This document shows positions 35,578 through 47,077 of a stretch of 64,000 nt of DNA, in pieces; position 1 is the first letter of the stretch, and every line of letters starts with the position of its first letter. A program made the position numbers and the translations under genes. The stretch is from Aquatica leii. Lineage: Eukaryota; Arthropoda; Insecta; Coleoptera; Lampyridae. A model generated the notes under the pieces. That model was not told the DNA's origin. It did no database searches and saw only the letters and a program-made list of their open reading frames with translations. The stretch is from NCBI GenBank assembly GCA_035610365.1, contig CM069436.1, forward strand, positions 38,819,117 to 38,883,116. Direction: 5' to 3'.

Positions 35578-36124
35578 CAGTGCACGCCGCTTAATAGAAT
35601 CGCATTGAGACTTGGAGTTTTTGACAACAATAACCGAATAGTTACAATATCCCATATTAAAAAGAAATGTTTATTGGTTAAAAAGCAGTAAATACATACA
35701 GAGTGTATGTGATTAACATAGTGTTAATTTAGAATCGATACAAGCAAACAATAAATCGTGATAAAACATTTTAAAAAATATGTAGTTTTTTGACACCGAA
35801 AAAAATAAAAATTAATGTTATGATGTTTATTTGACCGTTCCAAGAACGCCACATTTCTTTTCAGTAATTTGCTGACACTAAAAATAAAAATAAATACGAA
35901 ATGATATCACATAAGATGTAGCTAATTTAAGTTGGTATTTATAAGTTATTATTTATGTATAGAAATAGACCTTAGAAGAAAATTGATAACATAAACCGAA
36001 ATTATGATTACTGTAAACAATGTGTTTTCTATGTAGTAGCATACGTGCGGCCTGATCTTTAATAAAGTGATAATATTACCCGACTGATAAAATTATTGGT
36101 GATTACAATACGCGGCGTGCACTA
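35578..36124. mobile_element. TA-flanked MITE, complete copy
   Basis: The left end TA-CAGTGCACGCCGC and the right end GCGGCGTGCACTA-TA form inverted repeats that begin with the same CAGTGCACGCCGC word (one terminal mismatch) and are flanked by TA. The right half is homologous to 12275-12430. No transposase frame is present, so it is non-autonomous. The CAGT start and TA target suggest a pogo/Tigger or Tc1-like parent. Confidence 0.75.
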
Positions 36125-36824
36125 TATAACAAATTAAATTAGTAACCAAAATACAAGTAATCATATCTGTGATGTTATGTGTCGTATGACTATTACGGTT
36201 ATGATTTTTTTTCAGTGTCTATACCTGGGGTCCTAAGTGAACTTTTATCTAAAAATGAGAAATACAACATATTTTTTGTTAAAAAAACCTTGCGCACTTG
36301 AATAAGAAAAAAATGAAACTTCATGCTTTAATTTTACAAAACATGTACAGATTGTTTAGTTTAAATTTAAATTATTGTTTACATTAGATACTTTTGCGCA
36401 TATCTAGAATATAAAATTATAAACGCCTTTTAATTGCAGAAAAGAGATTTTTTTTCCAATTAATTTTAGAAAACCTATTTGATTATTTATATTATATGTT
36501 GCTTCAATGCTATAAAATTTCTTTAGCGAGTCAGTTAAGGTTGAAACGGCTTTCTCTCTCAACCATTTATTAGTTAGAGGAAAGTCTAATTTTTTTACGT
36601 TTTTGGAGATAACCATCTATTAACGTTTTTTTTTGTTGAAAAATTTCTATATGGCAGTTGAGGCCTTAATATTAAAGTAAACGAATGTCAAGTATTACAT
36701 TAAAAAACCATTTGCTTATGTGTAACTTGTAATATAAATTATTCAGTCTTCAAAGTGTTTTGTTTATGTCTGTTAGATTAATTACTTTTCCTAATTAAAA
36801 ATTTTCAACGTTTTAAATCATAGA
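36125..36824. other. AT-rich intergenic DNA, no gene seen
   Basis: The 70-codon minus frame at 36404-36616 has no motif. Confidence 0.4.
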
Positions 36825-37082
36825 TCACACTAAAACTTTATTTTCAGTCTTAACGTTTAAAGCGTCGTAGTATTTACGTAATTCAGCTGTCGTGTGTACG
36901 CTGACTAATTTACCTGTTGAGTTACTTTGAGTCGCGTTGAATGTGTTCAAGCCAGAATTAGACCCACATTTGACGTACGTAAGCTTACCTACGCTTTTTT
37001 GCAAATTATAGTTATACGTATAAGGATTATTGACCGTTGGTACTCTATATAAACGAGCTTTGGTGAGTAAACGTTTCACCAA
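36825..37082 (-). other. unrecognised coding-like open frame
   Basis: A minus-strand frame of about 85 codons reads LTKARLYRVPTVNNPYTYNY, then VGKLTYVKCGSNSGLNTFNA, and ends with TENKVLV and a TGA. Its amino-acid make-up is complex and its codons use G and C in third position more than the surrounding AT-rich DNA. It has no ATG and is preceded by an in-frame stop about five codons upstream, without a convincing splice acceptor. I do not recognise the family. It may be the last exon of a host gene or a decayed insertion. Confidence 0.3.
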
Positions 37083-37879
37083 TTTTCTTTACATCTAAGT
37101 CCAATGACTAATTAATAAGGTGTTACGACTGCAATTAATTAATTTGGTAGTGTGTGATTGAGTTTGTTACTGCGGTGATTATTTAATTATTTTTCTCATT
37201 TAATTAAAACTGAATCAACAAAACTTAAAGTGCCTGAGGAATATTGAATTTTTAATATTATTAGGATTACTATTACCGTAACGCTGGTTTATGTTTTCGT
37301 TTGCTATTAACTGTTATACTTGTCATTTATAGATATTCTTTTTTCGTTTTTTAAAGTAAACAAAAAGTAGTAGCTTACTCGTTATTAATTGTTTGAGTAT
37401 AGTGAAACAACAAGTGATAGCTTAACTGTTGTCAAATCTTTCATTTTTTGTTTCTATTTTGTTTGTTTGGTAGTGAGTTCAGATGTATCCGTGGTCTTTT
37501 TAAGCCGAAGGACCTTGATTAATACGAGAAGTGGCGCTTAGCTATTTTCAATCTTTACTTCAGTTTCTCAACCGTGCCTACTCACCGATATTGTAGCTAG
37601 CCGTGGTGACGTGTTGTAACAAAAACTATGAAGCTCCCAAAGCCTCAAAAATAGTTTGACGTTTGTGTTTACAAACGCACAAAAATTGTCCAAGATGGTT
37701 TATAAAAGCCAAAATTTAAAATTCATAACAGTTAAGTATAGTATGGAAAGAGAAAAACAAAAATTAATTTACAATCTGTCACATAAGATAATTGTTGTAA
37801 TCACAGTTGCTACTGGTTATACATTTCTCAAAAATAAGTTTTACAATTGATTGCTTAAATAATAAAGCAGATTCGCGGT
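37083..37879. other. AT-rich intergenic DNA, no gene seen
   Basis: No motif, repeat or end was recognised. The right edge may merge into the Crypton-like fragment. Confidence 0.4.
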
Positions 37880-38510
37880 TAATACACCAACAATCTGAAT
37901 ACGCCTATAAAAAAGAATATAACTTTATCAGATGGATAAAAGAGCAAAAGGTAACAGATAAACTAGTTGTGGTTGCTGACCTTTAGAAAATATGGGAACA
38001 GTACAAGGCGTCGACTATGTAGACTATCCTATTAAAATTTCAAAGTAAGTGCATTCATGAAGGCAATTAGTAAGAATGACGCTGCCAAGATAGCATATGT
38101 ATTCAAGAAAAAAAAATTCAAAAGTTTTTTTTACAGATGCACAGGATGTTACGTGTTTATTTTTATTGTTTTTTATTTTTTATATTTGCGGTATTTTTAG
38201 GTCTTGTAGATGAATTGTGCCGTCTACATTTACATAACAGAAAGAAGCGTATTGCTAATTAGTAGGTATCCGGCCATCTAAGACGATGAAAGCTCGACGT
38301 TTTATTGTTGTCGACAGTGGTAGAATTAGTTATATACATTTGGTGAGGCAGTATTTATTATTGCGCTCCGAAAATGTAAGTACAGACCGAGTTTTCTTAC
38401 GGTATGATAAAGGTAGGTGCACCAACCAAGTGGTTGGTATTAATACATTTGAACCATGTGTTACAAGCTATAGGTCTTATGAACCTTGCACGTCCAACTC
38501 ACAATAGTCG
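37880..38510 (+). pseudogene. Crypton-type tyrosine recombinase fragment, copy 2
   Basis: The upstream part reads FIRWIKEQKVTDKL (about 37926-37965). After stops, the frame at 38286-38507 gives YIHLVRQYLLLRSENVSTDR, then VFLRYDKGRCTNQVVGINTF. This matches the (Y)xxLRP...DRFFLxYRxGKCTxQVVGINTF block of Crypton/DUF3504-type recombinases, a block also seen in degenerate form in the 3.7-4.3 kb copy (KRTNQLIYINTF). The following segment with the RHGGWKS box is not recognisable, so the fragment is truncated. Confidence 0.6.
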
Positions 38511-39529
38511 GAGATAGGGGAGGTTCAAAAAAATAGAATTTAAATGGCGCCAGATCTTTCTAAGCAAAACTTCTGTTTCGATCAAGACAGAAGTTCCAAG
38601 CTTGTAACGAAATCAGGTTCGTAATCCTTGTTATACTGGTTCTCGTGTAACCAAAAAAGAAAAAGATAAGGATGTATAACAACTTTAATTTAATAACGTA
38701 GATTAGGTATTAACAACGACCACGAAAATTTTGTAGTGCATTATTCAATCCATAAACGCCGGAAATATTGGTAACACACAATACATAAGTTTACACAAAA
38801 TAATTAATGAAAATACCTCAATAGTATTGAAACAATGATTGTAATTGCGTAAGTTAGAATACGTAAAATTTCGTGAGAAACTTTTCTGACAGCGACAAGG
38901 TAATTAAATAAAACTTACCCATAATCCAGTACTTGTCCAAAGAAAACGTTTTTCTCGTTGAGTCGATCTGGAATATATATGAATAACAAATCGTGTCAAC
39001 ACAATGACTCACGAAAGCAAAAATCTACAAAATTGTTAATTACTGCTGAAAGAATTAGACATAAAAACCCGATTATTGAATGCTGTTAAACACATTAAGT
39101 AAAAGTTGGTATCGCAATCGATTGCCGCATAAGAAGTAGTGTCTCGGAGAAAAGTTCTTGCCGAGACTTTATAATTATAATCGTTCCATGCAAGTATGTG
39201 GTCAATATTAACCTCTCATCGATGGATAATACATCAAAACATGCCGCCAACACGTAGCGGGACGTGTTATCAAATTAAAAAGAAAATTAATAAAGAGTTC
39301 TAAAAACTAATAAGAAAAGCTTACCCTGTGATGAATAAACTACTAGAAATGCGTTTTCAAATTATATTTTGATTTCCATTAACGTCGATGTTATAAGATT
39401 AAAAAGTTATACCATCACAAGCACGATTTTAAGTAGTTGACGGTTTGACGTCTTGACGGTTAATGAAGTAAAACTATACTCCCTAGAAGGCGTCGAAAAT
39501 AGAAATTGAAGTTTAAGGTAATAAATATA
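38511..39529. other. AT-rich intergenic DNA, no gene seen
   Basis: No supported feature. Confidence 0.5.
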
Positions 39530-39720
39530 CAGGGTATTACATTATGAAATTTATGCACGTAATACATGTCTCTTGCAAACTGCGTGTTATCTTAATTTGG
39601 ACAATACTGAAAACACGGAACATGCGTTTTGACGTACATCCGCTACCATTATGGCAAATAGTAGCATGACAATAGATCAAATTCATCAACAAGTGGGTTG
39701 AAAATTGGCTGTAACAACTG
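39530..39720 (+). mobile_element. possible mariner-like element end with transposase N-terminus
   Basis: TA-CAGGGTATTACATTATG resembles a mariner-type end. About 120 bp further an ATG opens MANSSMTIDQIHQQVG before a stop, resembling the MANxxMTxEQ start of mariner-type helix-turn-helix transposases. No right end was found. Confidence 0.25.
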
Positions 39721-40449
39721 GTTACTTTGAAAAGAGTATTAGCAATAAAAAGAATGTTTTAAACAATACTGGGAGTGCCATTAATAAAAGTGCAATCTCA
39801 TTGACTTCCAAGATTGTTAGCAGTATTATTTGCAGAGTATTTTCTCTGATTAAAAAAAATCAAATTATTAATATTTCAAACAATACCAACTGTACTTTTC
39901 ACATGTATTTAACAAATTCATCAAATTTTATTTGACGTTACAAAGTACTCTTGTCAGATTAATAATTAAAAAATTGACATTTAGACTACGTTTCTTGCAC
40001 TGATGGTTTCTTGGGTTGTTGATGTTGCTACGGAACATTTAAATTTAAATTTTAAAAGTTGTACAAATACAATTAAAAAAATATAATTTTTATTAATTCT
40101 AGTTCAGAGTTAAAGAGTAAGAAATGATTATTTTCATACTATCCAATAAGTTACAATAACGGTCCTTCGACATTTACTAATATTACTCAAAAAACTAAAA
40201 TTTTAGATAATTGTTTTAAAAGCATCAATTCTGAAGAAGACAGCAACATGACTCTTTAAACGTCAAATTTAATTAGTTTCTTAAATTTGGTAAATTTTGC
40301 AAATTCTGTAAAAAGTGTTAATATAGAACACGGTTTAAAACCCAAAAATTAAAAAAATTAAAGTGAACATTAGAATAATAGAACCAAGTAAATATTTTTG
40401 AAGAGAAACAATGATTATCGATGGAACCTTGTGTGTAATGACCTATAAT
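39721..40449. other. AT-rich intergenic DNA, no gene seen
   Basis: No supported feature. The 76-codon frame at 39705-39935 is low-complexity and probably chance. Confidence 0.4.
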
Positions 40450-40900
40450 TAGTCTTGGATCGTTGTATCGATATATCGATACGTCGGGCGTATCGATGCG
40501 CCGATGCATACCACAAGCTCGTATCGATATATCGAAATATCGATATTTCGATACGTATCGATATACCGATACGTTTCCATATTTCGATACGTATCGATAT
40601 TTCGATACGTATCGATATTCCGATACATGTCGATATTTCGATACGTATCGATACTCCGATACGTATCGATATTCTGATACATGTCGATATTTCGATACGT
40701 ATCGATATTTCGATAATACTCCGATACGTATAAATATTTCAATACGTATCAATATTCCGATACGTATCGATATTCTGATACATGTCGATATTCCGATATG
40801 TATCGATATTTCGATACGTATCGATATTTCGATACATATCGATACAAATTGCGTATCGATATTCGATACACAAAATCCCGTATCGCCCGGCACTACGGGG
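40450..40900. repeat. TATCGATA-rich palindromic minisatellite, possibly inside a hAT-like element
   Basis: About 400 bp consist of variants of an 18-bp unit ATACGTATCGATATTTCG, with more than ten TATCGATA words. Because the unit is nearly palindromic, long stop-free frames arise on both strands (for example 40318-40893 minus, 40463-40984 plus) and read as YRYFDT or RNIDTY repeats. These are not genes. The right edge, read inward, starts TAGTGCCGGGCGATACGGG, and the left edge starts TAGTCTTGGATCGTTG. These could be degenerate terminal repeats, with TATAAT on both outer sides. Confidence 0.85.
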
Positions 40901-41706
40901 TATAATACATCTAATGCAATTTTTCTTGTTGTTACTGTACTTCTGGCTGAAATGAAAATAATTTCAAATTTTTATTATATATGATAATAAAACTTGTTTT
41001 AAAAGCAACAATAAAATTATATTAATTACTAAGACAAACATGTTTCTTATTGCAAAGCATGTATATTAAAAGTGACTCTTAAGATTTGCAAAAGCATGTT
41101 ACTTTTGACATACAATTTGTTTACGTGTTTGTTTTTGTTTATGAGTGCAGAGACAAATATTTCTCACATATTTATATACATTGATAAAAATAACGTTTCG
41201 TGTTAACCTATTTTTATTCTACTATTCTACTACGAAATGAAGTACTTGAATCAATCAATTGTTGTACATATTTCTAAGGATGACTTAAGTATTCTTATAA
41301 TTAGTTACAACGTATAATAATCCTATGTCTTAAAGCTAAATTATACTTGTTCACTATATAATAAAAAACATTTCTTGATTACAAGTACAAATACATTTAC
41401 GTATTTAAAATTTTAAATTAATTATTGCTTAAAATTCTAACGAGCATTTTCTTTTTCTTTATTAATTTTTTTTGAAAAAAAAGTCAATTGGTAGAGAAAA
41501 CAAATAATTTAAGTTTTTATTTTATGATAAATAAGTTATAACAAGGTTCGGTTTTATACTACTGACAGGTTTATTTCATTTCAGACACTTTGAGGTCATA
41601 AAAAAGTACTGTTTGAGTCAGCTGTAATTATAGTCAAAACAAATAGTTTCTAATTCACAGTTGACTCAACGGTTAGCTTATATTATAAATAATCCTAATT
41701 TCTTAC
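40901..41706. other. AT-rich intergenic DNA, no gene seen
   Basis: No supported feature. Confidence 0.5.
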
Positions 41707-41850
41707 TACCCAAACAACACATTGGTACAAAAAACGTCTAAATGTCCGTCTAATAAACGTTAATAACGCGTTTAAAATCGTTTTAATGTCTAATAGACGT
41801 CTATTAGCCGGACATTTAGATGTTTTTTATACCAATGTGTTGCTTGGGTA
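41707..41850. mobile_element. 144-bp foldback MITE
   Basis: The sequence TACCCAAACAACACATTGGT at the left is mirrored by ACCAATGTGTTGCTTGGGTA at the right. The complementarity continues inward (AAAACGTCTAAATGTCCG against CGGACATTTAGATGTTTT) so that nearly the whole element folds into one hairpin. No coding capacity. The target duplication is not certain. Confidence 0.85.
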
Positions 41851-43249
41851 TTATTGAAATTAGAAAAACAAGATGCGTCACTTGTTAATATTGTAAATTT
41901 AATAAACATTTTTGATAAATTGTTAAAGGAAATGAATCAATAATGAATTAGAAAAATAAATAAATGAAAATCTAATGAAGTCCATATATAATATTATGTT
42001 GTTTAATGTCAAAGCGTACAAAGCAGAGTAATAGAAGCAAAGTAATTGGTCCTCTAACGTTAATACGTAATTTGGAGTAACCCAAAAAGAAAATACTTAA
42101 GCCATTAAAGTTTGTTGAATGCCTAAGAAACTCTATGAATCTTCTACCTTTAATGCATGACCTTGAAAAATCTAAAAAAAATCGCCAAGAAGAAGTTTTA
42201 TCCTTTTGTAGTAATTGCCTATAACGTTAAAGTGCAGAACCAATTTGGTTATTTAATACGTCAAATAAGTTTTCTCATTCGAGTTTTTGTCTGTAAAAAC
42301 CCGTTTTCCAAAATTTTCATCTAAACATACAACTAATAGATGCTGTAGGTGAGTTTCATAGATTCAGTGATAATTTCGATTTAGTCATAATCTTAAGTTT
42401 TGGCGATTAACTGTTCTATTTCAAAAAAACTTGTTAGGAAATGCAACAATAGTTGCCAAATATCCTGTCGTTCGTCAAAATCATCATCAGACATTTTTTT
42501 TTAATTGTTTTCTTAGAAAACGAGTATCTACACTAGAGTTTAATGCTAAAGTTGTGGAATTTAAAAAGTAATTCCCAATTATAATGCTTTTGCTGTTAGT
42601 TGCGGTTTTCCAGTTTTTGTAGTGCTTTAGTAACAGCTAAAAGTGTTAAAATAAACTGAATTTTAACTCGATCGCCAAAACCGACTGTCATTAAAATTAT
42701 AATATCCTCTTTTTCAATTAAATGCATTTTCAACTGTTACGTTTTTACCGATTCTGATACTAAACTCATCAAAAAGAAAATTGGAAAAACAAGTTCTAAT
42801 CATATGTTAATAACAATTTGAGATTATTTTTAGTTCAGCATTGGGTTAAGCCAGAAGTACAGGAACAACAAGAAAAATTGTACCAGATGCATTATGCGTC
42901 ATAACACTGCAAGTTTCCATCGATATCATAACTTTGTAAAACTAATTAAATTTGACGTTTGGAGAGTCATATTGCTGTTTTTTTTCAGAAAACTGAAACT
43001 GAAAACATCGGATTCTGGAAAGCTTTTACATTTTGCTGTTTTGGGTGATCGGTTCGTAACGGTGAACGATGAACAAATTAATTAGATGTAAAAATTATTT
43101 AATTTTTAAAATCTTTGTCAAATGCTAAAAGTATATCTTTTTTTTCTCCCTGAACAAATTTCTTCTGCCAACACTCTTTCTATTTTGAATCAACACTTGT
43201 TTGCGTTAATGAATGCCAGTGCATTATAGTTGTTTATGTTTTATGAGCA
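41851..43249. other. AT-rich intergenic DNA, no gene seen
   Basis: No supported feature. The right part may include unrecognised 5' sequence of the hAT fragment that follows. Confidence 0.4.
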
Positions 43250-44300
43250 GTGTGTTTTTAGTTGATTGCAGTGTAGCCGGAACATAAAAACAAGACGACA
43301 GAATTTTTTACGCAAAAACGCGAGGTGCTTTTAGAACAAAAACGCTTATGCTCACAGAAAATGCGACCGAAGCTTCCTACATTGTTTCGTAGAAAATTGG
43401 AATGATTGAAAAGACTCACGTAAAACCAGAAAAGCTTATAAAAAATAAAATGCATGTTTGACGAAACAACTGCTCATGTGGCCATGTTCGAATGATACAG
43501 TATCTCCCTGCATAGAAGGTTTCTCAGATTGTTAGTATTTGTACAGTATCAATACGAACATGATATAGCCTCCATGTCTACTTATTTGTAAGCCGTTAAA
43601 AAGTAATACCACAGAGGCTGAAATTTTTTAATCTTGTTAACAACTATTTTTGCGAAATTGGATTATTATGAGACTATTGCATCAAAGTTTGCATCATGGA
43701 GCAAAAGTGCTTTTGCAAAAATCAAAAAGATTGCTAAAAACTGTAGCAGTAGTCACTTTATAATTCACCGATTATTCAGAGTTACGCATTTAACAAAAAT
43801 ATCTTGTAAACTAAAGGAAGTTAACTGTTTCTACAAAGAAAAGATATCACAGATTTTTTGCATAGTAACGTAAAAAGTGAAGACTTTGACTGCTTCCCAA
43901 AATTAAAAAAATTTAGTCAAGAGTTGGAAACAGTTAATCTACCTAAAGAACGATTAAATGAGATTATTGACTAGACACCTATGTATCTCTGTGACCCAAT
44001 ACTTTCCAAATGAAAAATTGGGTAAAAAATCCTTGTGCTGTCAGAGAAAAACCACATGGTTTTTTATGGCAATAGTATGAAACATTTAAAGATTTAATTT
44101 CAGACTAGCGAAATTTGTGAACCGACCACCGCCAGAATTTTAGTATAGCCTTAAGCAAAAGTATCTACAGCTGCCAAGAAAAGTTATTTTTTTATTCGTA
44201 CGTGGCCACTAAACCAAGTATCGAAATCGCTTGGATGCAGAGCATGATATGAGGCTCCAACTCTCTGTTATGAAACCGAACATTAAAGAAATTTGCGCAA
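43250..44300 (+). pseudogene. decayed hAT transposase, ZBED5/FAM200-like
   Basis: The + strand reads RGAFRTKTLMLTENATEASY, then HVKPEKLIKNKMHV (43320-43455), corresponding to the KTKxxxLxEASYxxSxxIAKxxKPYTxAEKLI block. After a gap it reads AFAKIKKIAKNCSSSHFIIH (about 43700-43770), corresponding to the conserved C-S-SHCIIHR box. Further on, SEDFDCFPKLKKFSQELETV (about 43875-43940) is in a third frame. The order fits one ZBED-type hAT transposase with multiple stops and frameshifts and without a recognisable dimerisation block. No inverted ends were identified. Confidence 0.6.
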
Positions 44301-44419
44301 ATAAGTTTCAATATAACATATGACACTAACATACCAACACTTATAATAACAATTAATAATAAAGAACGTTTTTCAAGATTGTTTTTATTAATTTTATATA
44401 AAATTTATCTACTATAGTA

Positions 44420-46075
44420 CAGGGTTATACAAAAGTATGGAAACATGCTTATAACTTGAAAACCGCGAGGATTAGCGGTTTAAAACTTTGGGGGAGTATG
44501 TAAGACATACTTCCGGACATTTTTTATTCTTTATAAAATTTTGATACGATGCTCCAATTACGAGTAATTGATATCTACTTCTGATTTTCAAATAGCATCA
44601 TATCAGTTGACTGACATTTTTAGATTCTACATGAAATTCTGTATGCAACGGTGAACAGAAAAATTATTTAATATGATAAATGTTATTAAAAATATGGTAT
44701 AAAAGTTCAGATTAAATGTCAACAATTTAATTGTGGGCGGGTACCTGACGTTCTAAGTAGGGTATGTACCTACTTTGTTTGGGTCAACACAATAACCAAT
44801 AAAAGCTTTTGTTATAGGGTAAGTTTATACTCCTTTGGTAGCAGTGGCGTATCTTTTTTAGGAATAAAATAAAAATTCCTGCATTGTGAATCCATTCGAA
44901 ATATGTTTTTAATTTGATCCTCATTGGTTTTCTTCAATTACTCAAGTCTTTAGCCCTTCCACTTCGTCGAATATCTTTCACACTTCTGTGTTCAAACCAT
45001 CTTGCATACGTTTTTTGAACGGCAGATTTTGTAATTGGTACTTCCCTTTCTGGATGATTTGCATTGAAAATGTCGCTGGTAGCTAGATACGTTCTTCTTC
45101 GATCACCGTAACCCAAAATAATCAAAATTTCGATACGATCCTCTTCAGTGAGTTCCATTTTAATAAATGCAAAAACTGTTACGAACTATAACACAGTAGC
45201 ACAACAATGAATAATAGGAAAAAATTTCCTTAAACGCACTTAAGTACCTATCTACTTAGCATTATCGATAATTAGATTTTGTCCAGGTAATTAAGTAGGT
45301 AGTGATTATTTGAATTACAAACATATCTATTACTCCCCAATAAAGAAATGCTATTAGAGAGAAAGCTAAAGAAAACCGTTAATAAGTCGATTATGATTAA
45401 ATTATTTAAAAAGAAAACAAATTCCAAAGATTTAACCAAATCAATAATACATTACTAGGTAATTAAACAACTCTTGCATTGGTACTAATGTATTAATGTT
45501 GATCAATCAATCATTTTAATCGTAACTTATTAGGAATGACAATTCAACAGACTTGAATCGAAGAAAACCAATGAGGATCAAATTAAAAACATATTTCGAA
45601 TGGATTCACAATGCAGGAATTTTTATTTTATTCCTAAAAAAGATACGCCACTGCTAACAAAAGATTATAAACTTACCCTATAACAAAAGCTTTTATTGCT
45701 TATTGTGTTGACCCAAACAAAGTAGGTACATACCCTACTTAGAACGTCAGGTACCCGCCCACAATTAAATTGTTGACATTTAATCTGAACTTTTATACCA
45801 TATTTTTAATAACATTTATCATATTAAATAATTTTTCTGTTCACCGTTGCATACAGAATTTCATGTAGAATCTAAAAATGTCAGTCAACTGATATGATGC
45901 TATTTGAAAATCAGAAGTAGATATCAATTACTCGTAATTGGAGCATCGTATCAAAATTTTATAAAGAATAAAAAATGTCCGGAAGTAAGTCTTACATACT
46001 CCCCCAAAGTTTCAAACCGCTAATCCTCGCGGTTTTCAAGTTCTAAGCATGTTTCCATACTTTTGTATAACCCTG
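44420..46075 (-). mobile_element. palindromic mariner-like element with arms of about 530 bp
   Basis: The left arm (44420 to about 44951) and the right arm (about 45548-46075) are inverted copies differing at only a handful of positions. Both begin CAGGGTTATACAAAAGTATG and are flanked by TA on each side (44418-44419, 46076-46077). The single-copy loop is about 600 bp and carries the start of a minus-strand helix-turn-helix frame. The structure suggests an internally deleted, non-autonomous element whose transcripts would form a long hairpin. The near-identity of the arms implies recent origin or gene conversion. Confidence 0.9.
44934..45158 (-). CDS. N-terminal helix-turn-helix (DUF4817-like) of a mariner-type transposase, truncated
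   Basis: The 74-residue frame MELTEEDRIEILIILGYGDR continues with FNANHPEREVPITKSAVQKT and ends after SVKDIRRSGRAKDLSN. It matches the N-terminal DNA-binding domain of a mariner-type transposase family common in beetles (LTxxEKIEILxxxGYGDRxRT...FNxxHPxRxPIxxSTVxK...SVKDxxRSGRxK). The frame starts at an ATG in the loop and stops where the inverted arm begins. The catalytic DDE/D domain is absent. If made, the product would be a DNA-binding fragment only. Confidence 0.6.
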   Translation of the reverse strand: MELTEEDRIEILIILGYGDRRRTYLATSDIFNANHPEREVPITKSAVQKTYARWFEHRSVKDIRRSGRAKDLSN

Positions 46076-46829
46076 TATATTTTCTTAAAATTAAAAGTTT
46101 CGGTAACGTTTATTTAGTTAATTAATTAGTTAGAAAAGAATATACTGGGGCTCCGTCAAACTAACTTTAACTTTGTAAGAACTCTATGCTGGTCTAGAGG
46201 CATTTCATTATGTCCCGAATTGTGACCTTGAGTTGAAAATCGGAATTAATAAACTAAAAATTGAAAATTTGACAAGTCTAAGTAAATCTCAAAAACGTTA
46301 GTTCATATAAAAGACAACCACAACAAAAAATTTTAATAATTTAAAAAGTATTATACATTTATATATTAAATATAAATAAGTAGTAATAAAGACTTGTTAA
46401 TTACAAATACAATGACAAAACCAATTATAGGTTAGCAAAAATGTTACACCGAATATTTGTAAGACGGATGATAACTACATTTTGACATAAACTGATTACA
46501 GCGCCACAGTTCACGAGATCCTAAAAGATTTCTATCAGTTTTTTCCACATCATTTCTTTCTATAGTGGTTGATGCCATTATCTCTATTGAAGTTATCAAA
46601 CTTCAATAACTAATTTAAACTTCTTTGCTTAGGAGAAGCAAGCAAAACCATTTTATTCTATTTTTATGGCAACATCATCAATTGGAATTTATTGAAACTC
46701 GTAAGTCAACACAATGTAGAAACAACAACAAAAGTAATTAACAATATACAACATAAAAGTTACAAAATAGTTTAAAGTAAAATAATTCTCCGAATAAAGA
46801 CATGAGCAACTACGGTCAAAGTGACTTAA
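46076..46829. other. AT-rich intergenic DNA, no gene seen
   Basis: No supported feature. Confidence 0.5.
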
Positions 46830-46925
46830 TAAATTCTTCTCTAACCATTCGTCGTCCAACTCTGGACATAGACCTCTCTTAGTTCTCGCGATTGAAATTT
46901 ATTCTGCGCGGTGCGTCTCCAGTAA
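46830..46925 (-). pseudogene. possible non-LTR retrotransposon C-terminal fragment
   Basis: The minus strand gives WRRTAQNKFQSREL, then after a stop REVYVQSWTTNG. This resembles the W(R)xxAQxRxxWRxLxEAYVQxWT tail of some LINE ORF2 proteins. It is only about 30 codons long, so chance similarity is possible. Confidence 0.35.
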
Positions 46926-47077
46926 AATAAAATTATATAAACTTAATAAATCATAAAACATAAATACATACAAAAGTTTGAATGTCAAAGGAAAGATAAC
47001 TTATAACTTAGTTATCTTACAATTTTTAGAATTAAATTATTATAAACATTACTCAAATTGTTGGTATTATTGATATA

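Noticed and set aside
40450..40900. CRISPR-like array
   Set aside because: Units are contiguous, palindromic and vary along the array with no unique spacers, in a eukaryotic genome.
40318..40984. Four long overlapping open frames on both strands (up to 191 codons) reading YRYFDT/RNIDTY repeats
   Set aside because: They are translations of the near-palindromic TATCGATA satellite, which lacks stops on both strands; not genes.
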